A DNA stretch of 64,000 nucleotides from NCBI RefSeq assembly GCF_004216695.1, contig NZ_SGXC01000003.1, positions 620,001-684,000 of the forward strand, written 5' to 3'. The position numbers and the translations under genes were made by a program. Source of the DNA: Pigmentiphaga kullae (GTDB taxonomy: Bacteria; Pseudomonadota; Gammaproteobacteria; Burkholderiales; Burkholderiaceae_B). The notes under the pieces are model-generated. The model saw nothing but the letters and a program-made list of their open reading frames with translations, did not search any database and was not told the DNA's origin. Numbering within the stretch: position 1 is the first letter of the stretch; the number at the start of each line of letters is the position of its first letter. This document shows positions 29,744-38,551 of the stretch, piece by piece.

Positions 29744-30981
29744 GTCCGACGCGACCGCAGCAGCGCGGGCGTGAGCACCAGCGTGGCCAGCGCCAGCCCG
29801 ACACCCACGATGAAGCTGCCGCCATAGCCCGCCAGCGCGGCCAGGGCCATCAGCGACGAGGACGCGGCCATCTCGCCCAGGTCGCGCATGCTCTGCACGG
29901 CCGTCATGTCGGTGCCGGCCTGGTCGCGCGCGTGGGCGAAGCGCATAGCGGCGGTCATCATCGCGACGGATGCGCTGCCGGCGCCGAAGCTGGTCAGCAG
30001 CGTCGCCAGCCAGACCGCATGGCCGGGCAGCGCGGGCGAGGTCCAGGCCAGCACGGTCCAGACGGCGGCCGCGATGCCGGCCGAGGCGATGCCGGCGAAG
30101 AATACCGGCCAGGTACCCAGCCGCGACACCAGCCAGGCGCCGCCGCCGCACCCCAGAACGATGGTGACGGCGCCGCCCGCCATGCCCACCTGGCCGATCT
30201 CGTCCAGTGCCCAGCCGGCATCGACCAGCAGCAGCTTGGACAGCCCATGGCAGGCCACCACCGTCACGGCCGACAGGAAGGCCGCGGCGATCAGCGCCCA
30301 GGCGTGCCGGCCCGAACGCAGGAAGCGCCACAGGCTGGCCCGCTGCGGGCGCGGCCACCGGTCGGACGGCGGGGCGGGTTCGCGCCAGGCCGCGACCAGC
30401 GCCAGGCTGAGCGCGATGGGCAGGGCCAGGAGCAGCAGTGCGCCGGTCTGGCCGACGCGCGCGTAGGCCATCAGGAACACCGGACCGCCGTAGAAAAAAC
30501 CGATCATGGTGCCGGCGACCTGGACCGCGTTGGCGGTGCCCAGCGAGCGGGTGTCGAACCGTTCGGCGACCAGGCCGTCGGTGGCGATGTCCTGCGTTGC
30601 GCTGGCCAGCGACGCGGCCACCGACAGCGCGAGCAGATAGGGCAGGGTGGCCTGCGTGACCCCGATCGCCATGACGCCCAGCAGCAGTGCCAGGACCAGC
30701 GCCTGCATGGGCAGGATCCAGCTGCGCCGACGCCCCAGGCGCGGCGACCAGTGGTTGTCCACGATCGGGGCCCAGCCGCATTTCAGCACCCAGGGCAGGC
30801 TGATCAACGGCAGATAGGCCAGGGCGCCGAGACTGGCGCCCTGGCCGCGCAGGATGGCCGGCAGCGCTTCCATCGCGAGTCCGAAGGGGATGCCTTGGGA
30901 AGCGTACAGGCAGGCGATCATGGGCCATTGCAGCAGCGTGGCGCCGCGTCGTGTCGCCCGGGTGGGGGAAAGAGAGTGCAT
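29740..30981 (-). CDS. RhtX/FptX-type siderophore permease (MFS)
   Basis: A 413-residue, 12-helix MFS protein of the AmpG-like RhtX/FptX group. Typical are SQGIPFGLAMEALPAILR, the WAPIVDN loop, GRRRSWILPMQ and ASATQDIATDG. These permeases carry ferric siderophores (rhizobactin, pyochelin) across the inner membrane. It is the last gene of the TonB receptor-PepSY-cupin-permease run. The ATG at 30981, one base after the cupin stop, is preferred; an ATG 18 bases upstream would overlap the cupin gene. Confidence 0.82.
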   Translation of the reverse strand: MHSLSPTRATRRGATLLQWPMIACLYASQGIPFGLAMEALPAILRGQGASLGALAYLPLISLPWVLKCGWAPIVDNHWSPRLGRRRSWILPMQALVLALLLGVMAIGVTQATLPYLLALSVAASLASATQDIATDGLVAERFDTRSLGTANAVQVAGTMIGFFYGGPVFLMAYARVGQTGALLLLALPIALSLALVAAWREPAPPSDRWPRPQRASLWRFLRSGRHAWALIAAAFLSAVTVVACHGLSKLLLVDAGWALDEIGQVGMAGGAVTIVLGCGGGAWLVSRLGTWPVFFAGIASAGIAAAVWTVLAWTSPALPGHAVWLATLLTSFGAGSASVAMMTAAMRFAHARDQAGTDMTAVQSMRDLGEMAASSSLMALAALAGYGGSFIVGVGLALATLVLTPALLRSRRT

Positions 30982-30982
30982 G

Positions 30983-31423
30983 TCAGGTTTCCAGGTCATG
31001 GGGGCGGTGCAGGCGGTGCTCGCTGTCGGTGGCGGGGGTGACGAACATCAGGAGGCCCGGCTGGCGCACCTCCAGCCGGTGCCACCATCCTTGCGGAACG
31101 ACGAGGGATTCGCCCGCGGCGACTTTCAATTCGCGTTCGTCGCCCGCGTCCGCGGCCAGGACGACGCGCAGCGATCCTTCCAGCAGCGTCAGGATCTCGT
31201 CGCCGCGTGGATGCCGTTCCCAGTGATTGCCGTGGACCGAGGCGGTGTCGGTGATGGGCTTGATGCCGATGATCCAGCCGGCCCGCGGCAGGCCGTCGCG
31301 CTGGAACGGCATCAGCCGGACCGTCGCGTCGGCCTGGAGGATGGCCAGCGAGGAGGACAACGCGAAGAGCCGGGGCAGGCGCGAGGCGTCGCCTGTGGGG
31401 GCGGGGAGTTTGTGTCGGGTCAT
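30983..31423 (-). CDS. Cupin domain protein in siderophore operon
   Basis: A 146-residue small beta-barrel protein with the cupin motif NHWERHPRGDEILTLLEG and a second conserved segment VPQGWWHRLEV. The His/Glu set can bind a metal. The ATG at 31423 overlaps the PepSY-protein stop (ATGA), so it is translationally coupled to the siderophore-uptake genes. Its role is unknown. In this context it might bind or modify the siderophore or its iron; that is a guess. Confidence 0.75.
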   Translation of the reverse strand: MTRHKLPAPTGDASRLPRLFALSSSLAILQADATVRLMPFQRDGLPRAGWIIGIKPITDTASVHGNHWERHPRGDEILTLLEGSLRVVLAADAGDERELKVAAGESLVVPQGWWHRLEVRQPGLLMFVTPATDSEHRLHRPHDLET

Positions 31424-33099
31424 GATGGATGGCGAGGGGAAAAACGGGCGAGCCGCCACAGCAGCGCGCCCGCCAGGATCAGCAGGAGGTTCAGGCCCAA
31501 TGCCGGCCACTCGGCGGCAAGCGGGTGGCCGGACTGGCGCGCCAGGCTGGCGAGGGCCGCCAGCCAGAGCAGCGCACCGGCGGATCGCAGCGCGGCCATG
31601 GCGCGCCGGCCGCCGTCCCCGGGCCACGCGAAGGCGGCGGCCGAGGCCAGCCAGGCACCCCAGAAGACCCACGCTTGCAGCGCCGGCCGGGTCGGCAGGG
31701 TGTCCGGCGTCAGGCTGGTGGCCGCCAGAAGGGCGCAGCACGCAAGCGTCAGCCCCAGGCAGACGCCTTGCGTTGCCCGCCGCGGCCAGGTCCGGGCGTG
31801 CTCCGGCGTGGCCCGCCGCCGCAGCCAGAGCCAGGTGCCGGAGGCGGCCAGCAGCGCGGCGGCCAGTCCCCCCGCCGCATGCACCCAACGGCTGGCCGTG
31901 CCGCCGTATTGCGCGAAGTGCAGGGGCTGGATGGCGATGAAGGCCCGGGTCCAGGGACCGCGCTGCGCCGCGCTGTCGTGGCGCAGCAGCGCGCCGTCGC
32001 GCAGGCGGTAGTGGAAGCGCTCGAACACGCCGGTGCTCAACTGGCCGGCGCCGTGGCCGCGCAGGGTGGCGTAGGCCTGCGCATCGCCCCAATGCCGGAC
32101 GGCGACGCTTTCCACCTGGAAGCCGGGATGCGCCTGCCGGTGGCGGTCGACCAGGGCGTTCAGGCTGGGCATGTCGGCGGGCTGCCCCTGCGCGGGGAAG
32201 GACGCGTTGTCCATCAGCGCCTGCATGGCCCGGCGCGGGTCGTCGGGGAAGGCGTGCGGCGCAAGGTTGACGGTGGCCAGCGCGCCCAGGCCCGAGAAAA
32301 TGCCCGTTACCGCGATCAGCAGCAGGAGCGGCGAGAGCCAGAGCCCCAGCAGCTTGTGGGCGTCGAGCGCCAGCGTCCGGACGTCCGCGCCTATGCGCAG
32401 GCGCAGCAGTCCGGGGGCCCGGCGGGGATGGTTGGCCACGCCGCCCGCGACCAGGAAGGCCAGCGCGAAGCCGAACAGGCTGACGATCACCCGCCCCGGA
32501 AAGCCCGCGTGCAAGGTGTTGTGCAGCGTGACCAGCAGGTCCGCCGCGCCGCCATGGGTGGCGGGCATGGGGCTGGCGTCGCCGGCGCGCAGGGCCAGCG
32601 CGGCCTGGCCGGCGGCCGGCCTGCCGCCGGCGGGGGCCACGATGGCATGGCGCCGCAGGCCGTCCGGCAACTGGATCGTCAGGGAAGCGGTGTCGCCGAA
32701 TCGGGCCTGGCCCGCATGCAGCAGGGCGTCCAGGTCGGGGCGCGCGGTGGCGGCCTGGCGCCCGGACGGCATTTCCCAGTAGCGGATTTCCTGCTTGAGC
32801 ACGGCGAACATGCCGGTCAGGCAGACCACGAACAGCACGAGGCCCACGACCATGCCGGCCCAGGCGTGGGTGACGGCCACGGCGCGCCGCATGGGCACGG
32901 CCGTGCGCACACCCAGGAACAGGCAGGCGCCCAGCATCAGCAACTGCGCCAGCACGCCGATGAACATGCCGGCGTACAGCCGGTCCAGCGCGTCGCCCAG
33001 CGGCGCCCGGCGCGCGATGGCGATCGCCAGGCCGATGGCGGCCGCCGGCGCGGCCAGGACGGCCAGGCCCGTGCGCAGGGGCCAGCGCGGGGCCGGCAC
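31420..33099 (-). CDS. PepSY-associated transmembrane protein
   Basis: A 559-residue inner-membrane protein with about eight helices. Helices with THAWAGMVVGLVLFVVCLTG and DAHKLLGLWLSPLLLLIAVTG are the paired PepSY_TM signatures, each with a conserved histidine, and a PepSY-like domain lies between them. Such proteins accompany TonB receptors and are thought to reduce or release ferric iron from siderophores. The GTG at 33099 lies one base after the receptor stop. It is coupled to the cupin gene. Confidence 0.82.
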   Translation of the reverse strand: MPAPRWPLRTGLAVLAAPAAAIGLAIAIARRAPLGDALDRLYAGMFIGVLAQLLMLGACLFLGVRTAVPMRRAVAVTHAWAGMVVGLVLFVVCLTGMFAVLKQEIRYWEMPSGRQAATARPDLDALLHAGQARFGDTASLTIQLPDGLRRHAIVAPAGGRPAAGQAALALRAGDASPMPATHGGAADLLVTLHNTLHAGFPGRVIVSLFGFALAFLVAGGVANHPRRAPGLLRLRIGADVRTLALDAHKLLGLWLSPLLLLIAVTGIFSGLGALATVNLAPHAFPDDPRRAMQALMDNASFPAQGQPADMPSLNALVDRHRQAHPGFQVESVAVRHWGDAQAYATLRGHGAGQLSTGVFERFHYRLRDGALLRHDSAAQRGPWTRAFIAIQPLHFAQYGGTASRWVHAAGGLAAALLAASGTWLWLRRRATPEHARTWPRRATQGVCLGLTLACCALLAATSLTPDTLPTRPALQAWVFWGAWLASAAAFAWPGDGGRRAMAALRSAGALLWLAALASLARQSGHPLAAEWPALGLNLLLILAGALLWRLARFSPRHPS

Positions 33100-33100
33100 C

Positions 33101-35236
33101 CTAGTACTCCATGCGCAGCGTCAGCGCCACGCTGCGGGGTTCGCCGTAGCGGTTGTTCCAGCTGGTGCCGGACAGGCTCTGGTAGTAGCGCCTGTCGAAC
33201 AGGTTGTTGACGTGCAGCGCCGCGCTCATGTGCTTGTTGATGCGGTAGCCGATCCGCAGGCTGGCCAGGGCATAGCCGCCCTGGCGCAGGGTCACGCCGC
33301 CGGACTGCACGGTGTAGGCGCTTTGCGCCTGGATGCCCGCGCCCGCGCTAAGGCGGCCGTCGTTCCCGGGCAGGACGGTGTTCGCCCACAGCCTGAAGAT
33401 GTGCTTGGGCGTGAAACGGGCGAAGGGCTGCCCCTGCGACTGGGCGTCCTTCAGGTACTCCGTGGCGTTGTAGGTATAGCCCAGCGACAGGTCCAGCCCC
33501 GGCATGACCCGGCCGTTGACTTCCGCCTCGATCCCGCGGCTCTCGACCTCGCCGCCGGCGATGTAGTAGCAGACGGCGCCCGCGCACGGATGCGCTGGGT
33601 CGGTCTGTGCGCGGTTGCGCTGCCGGATGTCGAAGAGTGCCACGCTGGTGTCCAGCCGCCCGTCCAGCAGGCCGCCCTTGATGCCGACCTCGCGGTTGCT
33701 GCCCTGCACCGGGTCGAGCATGCCGCCCTCCCACGTGGTCTGCGTCTGGGGCTGGAAGACCTGCGCGTAGCTGGCGTAAAGCGCCCACTGCGGGGAGATG
33801 TCCAGCACCAGGCCGCCATAGGGCGTGAACTCGCTGCTCAGGCGCGAACTGGCCGAAGCGGTGTCCTGTTTCCATCGGCTCACCCGTCCCCCCAGGATCA
33901 GCTTGAGGGGGTCGGCCAGCGAGAACCGGCCCATCGCGTAGAGGCCAGACTGGACCATGCGCGTCGGTCCGCGCGACGTGTAGGAGCCGACCGCCGGTTC
34001 GGGCACGCTGTGCGGATCCCAGTTCCAGACGTCCACCGGCACGCCGACCGGCGTCAGGAAGTTGGCCGAGAACTGCTCGGTGCGGGTGCGCAGGTGGTTG
34101 ACCCCGATCAGCGCCTCGTGCCGTCGGCCGAACAGCGTGAACGGGCCATTCAGATACCCGTCGGCGCTGGTCTGGCGGTTGTCGAACTCATAGGCGCCGC
34201 CCGTCAGGCGCGGACCGGCGCCCGTCGCGGGGTCGACCGCGCCATTGGCGCCGGCATATTTCAGGTCGGCGTCGCCGCTCAGGTGGTTGACGTTGAGCCT
34301 GGCCGTCCAGCCATTGGCGAACGCATGCTCCAGGCCGGCGAACAGCCGCGTGTTGTCCCAGTTGAAGCGGTCCCAGGCGACATCCAGGTAGGTCGAGCGC
34401 GGCAGGCCGATGTCGCGGCCGTCGCGGTAGAAGGGCACGCCGGCCATGTTGGTGATCGAACGGATGCGCTGATGGTGGACGCCCACGGAAAGCACGGTGT
34501 CGGGGCCCAGGTCGAGTTCGGCCGTGCCGTACAGGTTGGTGGATTTCTGGCCGGCCACGTCGTAGAAGAAATCGCGGTCCTCGTGGCTGGCCACCATCCT
34601 GGCGCGCAGGCTGCCGCTCTCGTTCACCGGGCCGCCCACGTCCGCCTCGGCGCGGTAGCGGTTCCAGCTGCCGGCGGTCAGCGCGCCGCGCGCGCCGAAC
34701 TGCCGCGGCGCCCGCTTGGGCACGAGGTTGACGGTGGCGGCCGGGTTGCCCGTGCCCTGGAGCAGGCCATTGGCGCCGCGCAGGATCTCCACCCGTTCGT
34801 ACATGCCCATGTCCTCCGGCGCGCCGGCCGTCTGGCCCATGAGCACGGGCACGCCGTCCTGCTGGAAAGAATCGATCTTGAAGCCCCGGGCGTAATAGCC
34901 CGTGGTGAGCTGCTGATAGGGCTGGACAGTGATGCCGGGCGCCTGCTGCAGCACTTCTTCCAGCGTCTGCAGGTTCTGTTGCTGCATGCGCTCGCGGTCG
35001 ATGACGGTGATCGATTGCGGCGTTTCCTTGGCGGACTGCGACGTCTTGAGCAGCGACGACGGCGTATCCGCGCCGCCCGTGACGGTGACCGCGGGCAGCG
35101 TGCTGGCCGGCGGCTCGGGCGCGGACTGGGCATGGACCCCCGCGCCCAGCAGCATGATGGCCGTGGCCAGGGCGGTGCGGGGCAGGCCGGGGCGCCATGC
35201 GCCCGGCCGGGAATGAAATGGCTTGCGGGTATCCAC
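33101..35236 (-). CDS. TonB-dependent siderophore receptor (FptA/FauA/FpvA-like)
   Basis: An outer-membrane receptor of 711 residues. An Arg-containing signal peptide ends near AGVHAQ, followed by a TonB box region (TLPAVTVTGG). The plug domain has QSITVIDRERMQQQNLQT and YERVEILRGANGLLQGTG, and the beta-barrel ends in the C-terminal LRMEY aromatic. The VNGLLxGxGxPA pattern is typical of siderophore receptors. The GTG at 35236 is the start, with GAGAGGG eight bases upstream and a Fur-box-like site just before it. The ligand cannot be named from sequence; alcaligin, pyochelin and xenosiderophores are possible. Confidence 0.9.
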   Translation of the reverse strand: MDTRKPFHSRPGAWRPGLPRTALATAIMLLGAGVHAQSAPEPPASTLPAVTVTGGADTPSSLLKTSQSAKETPQSITVIDRERMQQQNLQTLEEVLQQAPGITVQPYQQLTTGYYARGFKIDSFQQDGVPVLMGQTAGAPEDMGMYERVEILRGANGLLQGTGNPAATVNLVPKRAPRQFGARGALTAGSWNRYRAEADVGGPVNESGSLRARMVASHEDRDFFYDVAGQKSTNLYGTAELDLGPDTVLSVGVHHQRIRSITNMAGVPFYRDGRDIGLPRSTYLDVAWDRFNWDNTRLFAGLEHAFANGWTARLNVNHLSGDADLKYAGANGAVDPATGAGPRLTGGAYEFDNRQTSADGYLNGPFTLFGRRHEALIGVNHLRTRTEQFSANFLTPVGVPVDVWNWDPHSVPEPAVGSYTSRGPTRMVQSGLYAMGRFSLADPLKLILGGRVSRWKQDTASASSRLSSEFTPYGGLVLDISPQWALYASYAQVFQPQTQTTWEGGMLDPVQGSNREVGIKGGLLDGRLDTSVALFDIRQRNRAQTDPAHPCAGAVCYYIAGGEVESRGIEAEVNGRVMPGLDLSLGYTYNATEYLKDAQSQGQPFARFTPKHIFRLWANTVLPGNDGRLSAGAGIQAQSAYTVQSGGVTLRQGGYALASLRIGYRINKHMSAALHVNNLFDRRYYQSLSGTSWNNRYGEPRSVALTLRMEY

Positions 35237-35259
35237 GAAGACCCTCTCCCTTTTTATGA

Positions 35260-35279
35260 ATTGAGAATCAATCTCATAA
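35260..35279 (-). promoter_or_regulatory. Fur-box-like site upstream of the TonB receptor
   Basis: The core TGAGAATCAATCTCA (35262-35276) is a near-palindrome with TGAGA and TCTCA arms, resembling the Fur consensus. It lies about 25 bases before the receptor start on the minus strand. It predicts iron repression of the receptor-permease run. Confidence 0.55.
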
Positions 35280-35349
35280 ATTCTAGGGAGGGAGCCGGAT
35301 GCGAATTGGCGATTGCCGGTATCACTCTGGCGATCGAGGGTATCCGCGG

Positions 35350-36222
35350 CTAGCGGCGCAGTCCGCGCGGCGCGATGCCGAAGCGTTTCTGGAAAACCTT
35401 GGAGAAGTGCGAGTCGCTGTAGCCGGCGGCGAAGGCGGCCTGGGCCACGGTGCACTGGCCGGCGGCCAGCATGCGATAGGCGAACTCGAGGCGCTGGTCG
35501 CGCACGAATTGATAGACGCTGCAGCCGAACACGGCCCGGAACCCCCGCGTAAGCGTCGTGACGTTCAGGCCGACCTGGCGCCCCAGGGCTGCCAGGCCAG
35601 GCGGCTCGGCAAGCCGTTCGAGCAGCCGGGCGCGGGCCTCGTGCAGCGCGTCGAGCTGGCGCGGCGACAGCATGAGCGCATCGGCCTGGGCCGGCCCGGC
35701 GGCGGGCGCGAGTTCCAGGCCGGCCAGCACGGTGGCGGTCAATTCCAGGGCCTTGCCGGCCAGGTAGAGGTCGCGCAGGTTGCCGCGCAGGGGGCAGGCC
35801 AGCAGTTGCCGGCCCAGGGCCTGCAGGATCCGGTTGGCCTGCCGGTCGAGGAAGAACGGGGCATCGGCGCCGTTGCGCTGCCGGGCATGCCGGCCGATGT
35901 CGAGGTCCAGGCCTTCCTGCAGCGCTTGCTCGGGCATGCGCACGGCCACGTAGCGCAGCGGCGAGGCGGCATGGAAGGCATGGCTGACCGTGAAGGGGCT
36001 GCGGCTCAGGCTGAGGTGGACGGCGGGACCCTTCAGGCCCACCTGCCGGTGTTTTTGCATCGAATAACGCAGTTCCCCGCCCAGCAGCAGGACCAGCTTC
36101 AAGCCGGCTTCGTTCTGCTCGGTAATGGCCTGGTCGTGATCCGCGCGCAAGATACCGCCGCTGATGGACAGCGAGGCGGTCACGGCGGGGACATGCCACT
36201 GTTCGGGCACCGGAGCGGGCAT
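35350..36222 (-). CDS. AraC-family regulator of siderophore uptake (PchR/AlcR-like)
   Basis: A 290-residue regulator. An N-terminal ligand-sensing part (about residues 1-180) is followed by a C-terminal AraC double helix-turn-helix containing LAALGRQVGLNVTTLTRGF and VAQAAFAAGYSDSHFSKVF. PchR/AlcR-type proteins sense the siderophore and activate their receptor genes. It sits directly upstream of the receptor on the same strand, 113 bases away. It starts at the ATG at 36222; a Fur-box-like site overlaps its promoter region. Its co-regulation with the receptor is inferred from order. Confidence 0.85.
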   Translation of the reverse strand: MPAPVPEQWHVPAVTASLSISGGILRADHDQAITEQNEAGLKLVLLLGGELRYSMQKHRQVGLKGPAVHLSLSRSPFTVSHAFHAASPLRYVAVRMPEQALQEGLDLDIGRHARQRNGADAPFFLDRQANRILQALGRQLLACPLRGNLRDLYLAGKALELTATVLAGLELAPAAGPAQADALMLSPRQLDALHEARARLLERLAEPPGLAALGRQVGLNVTTLTRGFRAVFGCSVYQFVRDQRLEFAYRMLAAGQCTVAQAAFAAGYSDSHFSKVFQKRFGIAPRGLRR

Positions 36223-36230
36223 GGCTTTAT

Positions 36231-36254
36231 ATTGAATGAGAATCGTTCCTGATT
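36231..36254 (-). promoter_or_regulatory. Fur-box-like site upstream of the AraC regulator
   Basis: The sequence around TGAATGAGAATCGTTCC matches the Fur consensus moderately (AATGAGAAT core). It lies eight bases before the regulator ATG on the minus strand, in the divergent gap shared with pstS. Moderate match only. Confidence 0.45.
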
Positions 36255-36273
36255 TTACATGCCCGCTCCATGA

Positions 36274-36303
36274 CCGTCATGTGTGCTGTCATGGTCATGT
36301 CAT
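36274..36303 (+). promoter_or_regulatory. Pho-box-like site upstream of pstS
   Basis: Half-sites CTGTCAT (36286-36292) and ATGTCAT (36297-36303) are spaced by GGTC, the 11-base PhoB period. CCGTCAT at 36274-36280 is a third, one base out of register. The site lies about 60 bases before pstS, where PhoB activation is expected. Confidence 0.7.
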
Positions 36304-36365
36304 ATTTGCTACGTAATCTGACGCCGTCGTGAGCTTTACCTCCCACAAAAGCAGAGGACCTGCAA

Positions 36366-37406
36366 ATGTTCAAACTCGTATTCAAGCAAGTTTCGGTGGG
36401 CGTCGTGCTGGGCGTTGCCGCGTTGTCCGCGCACGCCGCCGATATCACCGGTGCCGGCGCGTCGTTCCCTTACCCCATCTACGCCAAGTGGGCCTCGGAT
36501 TACAAGGCCGCCACGGGCAACACCGTGAACTACCAGTCCATCGGTTCGGGCGGCGGCCAGAAGCAGATCATCGCCAAGACCGTGGATTTCGGCGCCTCGG
36601 ATGATCCCATGAGCGGCGCCGACCTGGAAAAGAACGGCCTGGTCCAGTTCCCCGCCGTGATCGGCGGCATCGTTCCCGTCGTCAACCTGCAAGGCATCCA
36701 GCCCGGCCAGCTGAAGTTCACCGGCGCGCTGTTGGCCGACATCTACCTGGGCAAGGTCAAGAAGTGGAACGACGAGGCCATCGCCAAGCTGAACCCCGGC
36801 GTGAACCTGCCCGCCGCCGACATCATCGTCGTCCACCGTTCGGACGGTTCGGGCACGACCTTCGGCTGGACCAACTACCTGTCCAAGGTTTCCGCCGACT
36901 GGAAGTCGACCGTGGGTGAAGGCAAGGCCGTCAAGTGGCCCGCCGGCCAGGGTGGCAAGGGCAACGAAGGCGTCGCCAACTACGTCAAGCAGTTCGCCGG
37001 CGCCATCGGCTACGTCGAATACGCCTACGCCAAGCAGAATAAGCTGTCGCACGGCCAGGTCCAGAACAAGGACGGCAAGTTCGTCCAGCCGGAAGAGGCC
37101 GCCTTCGCCGCCGCCGCCGCGAACGCCGACTGGAAGAGCGCGCCGGGCATGGGCGTGATCCTGAACAACGAGCCGGGCGAGAAGAGCTGGCCCATCACCA
37201 GCGCCACCTTCATCCTGATGCACAAGGCCCAGGACAAGCCGACGCAAGGCGCCGAAGTCCTGAAGTTCTTCGACTGGGCCTTCAAGAACGGCAAGAAATC
37301 GGCTTCCGAGCTGGACTACGTGGCGCTGCCCGACGCGGTGACGACGCAGATCCGCTCGCTGTGGAAGTCCGACATCAAGGACGCCAGCGGCAAATCGCTG
37401 TACTGA
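36366..37406 (+). CDS. pstS: Phosphate ABC transporter, periplasmic phosphate-binding protein
   Basis: Binds inorganic phosphate in the periplasm with high affinity for the PstCAB transporter. The 346-residue protein has a signal peptide ending near ALSAHAAD, then ITGAGASFPYPIYAKWA, IGSGGGQKQI and RSDGSGTTFGWTNYL, which carry the phosphate-contacting residues of the family. It starts at the ATG at 36366. A Pho-box-like site precedes it, and a terminator separates it from pstC, consistent with much higher expression of the binding protein. Confidence 0.96.
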   Translation: MFKLVFKQVSVGVVLGVAALSAHAADITGAGASFPYPIYAKWASDYKAATGNTVNYQSIGSGGGQKQIIAKTVDFGASDDPMSGADLEKNGLVQFPAVIGGIVPVVNLQGIQPGQLKFTGALLADIYLGKVKKWNDEAIAKLNPGVNLPAADIIVVHRSDGSGTTFGWTNYLSKVSADWKSTVGEGKAVKWPAGQGGKGNEGVANYVKQFAGAIGYVEYAYAKQNKLSHGQVQNKDGKFVQPEEAAFAAAAANADWKSAPGMGVILNNEPGEKSWPITSATFILMHKAQDKPTQGAEVLKFFDWAFKNGKKSASELDYVALPDAVTTQIRSLWKSDIKDASGKSLY

Positions 37407-37431
37407 TCCGCCGAGGTGCCATAGTGGCGTG

Positions 37432-37466
37432 AAACGGGGCCGGGCAGAGTCGTCCGCCCCGTTTTT
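37432..37466 (+). terminator. Attenuating terminator between pstS and pstC
   Basis: AAACGGGGC (37432-37440) pairs with GCCCCGTTT (37456-37464), with a 15-base internal region, and a run of Ts follows. It is placed in the 110-base gap after pstS. It would let most transcripts end after pstS while some read into pstCAB. Confidence 0.75.
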
Positions 37467-37516
37467 CGCGTCTCCAGGCCCCCGGGGTCGACCTGTCTCC
37501 CTTTCCGGAAACTCCC

Positions 37517-38542
37517 ATGAGCGCGGTCCTTGATAACATTTCGGGCGAGATTCGAGGAAATTCTTCCTCCGAGCCGACTACTACCGGGAATACGCCCCCG
37601 ATGAAGAAAAACCGTAACGCGGCCATGGACGCGTTGTTCAAGAACCTGACCCGGTTCTTCGCCTTTGCCGTGCTGAGCCTGCTGGCCGCCATCCTGGTGT
37701 CGCTGGTCGTGGGCAGCCAGATCACGCTCGAGAAATACGGCATCTCGTTCCTGTGGTCCTCGGAATGGGATCCGGTCAACAATGAATACGGCGCGCTGGT
37801 GCCCATCGTCGGCACGCTGGTCACCTCGGCCATCGCCCTGCTGATCGCGGTGCCCGTGTCGTTCGGCATCGCGCTGTTCCTGACCGAGCTGTCGCCCACC
37901 TGGCTGCGCCGGCCGCTCGGGACCGCCATCGAGATGCTGGCGGCGATCCCCTCCATCATCTACGGCATGTGGGGCCTGTTCATCTTCGCCCCGCTGTTCA
38001 AGCAGTACGTGCAGCCCTTCCTGATCGCCACGCTGGGCAACATCCCGGGCGCCGGCATCCTGTTCCAGGGTCCGGCCTTCGGCATAGGCGTGTTCACCGC
38101 CGGCATCATCCTGGCCGTGATGATCATTCCCTTCATCACCGCCGTGATGCGTGACGTGTTCGAGCTCGTTCCCGCCATGCTGAAGGAATCGGCCTACGGG
38201 CTGGGCGCGACCACCTGGGAGGTCGTCTCCCGCGTGGTGCTGCCGTTCACCAAGGTCGGCGTGGTCGGCGGCATCATGCTGGGACTGGGCCGCGCGCTGG
38301 GCGAGACCATGGCCGTCACCTTCGTCATCGGCAACGCCTACCGGCTGTCCGGCTCGCTGTTCGCGCCGGGCAACTCGATCGCCTCGTCCCTGGCCAACGA
38401 ATTCGCCGAGGCTTCCGACGACGTGCACCTGTCGGCGCTGATCGAGCTGGGCCTGATCCTTTTCCTCATCACCACCGTCGTGCTCGCCTGCTCGAAGCTC
38501 CTGCTGCTGCGCCTGGCGAAGAGCGAAGGCGCCCGGTCCTAA
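37517..38542 (+). CDS. pstC: Phosphate ABC transporter permease PstC
   Basis: A membrane permease of 341 residues. About 40 polar N-terminal residues are followed by six helices, with the ABC permease EAA-type loop in [30 protein letters not shown] and the [20 protein letters not shown] segment are typical of PstC. It forms the transmembrane pathway with PstA. It is co-directional with pstA, nine bases before it. Confidence 0.95.
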   Translation: MSAVLDNISGEIRGNSSSEPTTTGNTPPMKKNRNAAMDALFKNLTRFFAFAVLSLLAAILVSLVVGSQITLEKYGISFLWSSEWDPVNNEYGALVPIVGTLVTSAIALLIAVPVSFGIALFLTELSPTWLRRPLGTAIEMLAAIPSIIYGMWGLFIFAPLFKQYVQPFLIATLGNIPGAGILFQGPAFGIGVFTAGIILAVMIIPFITAVMRDVFELVPAMLKESAYGLGATTWEVVSRVVLPFTKVGVVGGIMLGLGRALGETMAVTFVIGNAYRLSGSLFAPGNSIASSLANEFAEASDDVHLSALIELGLILFLITTVVLACSKLLLLRLAKSEGARS

Positions 38543-38551
38543 GGAGCCGCG

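Noticed and set aside
27617-30928. Long antisense frame across ppk and the permease region
   Set aside because: It is an open frame opposite ppk caused by GC-rich third positions, with no recognisable domain.
30983-32092. A longer version of the cupin gene
   Set aside because: The extra upstream part lies inside the PepSY gene in another frame. The ATG at 31423 with ATGA coupling is sufficient.
29740-36222. Naming the locus as alcaligin transport (fauA/alcR/alcS)
   Set aside because: The permease is RhtX/FptX-like rather than clearly AlcS-like and no alcABCDE genes are in the window, so specific names are not supported.
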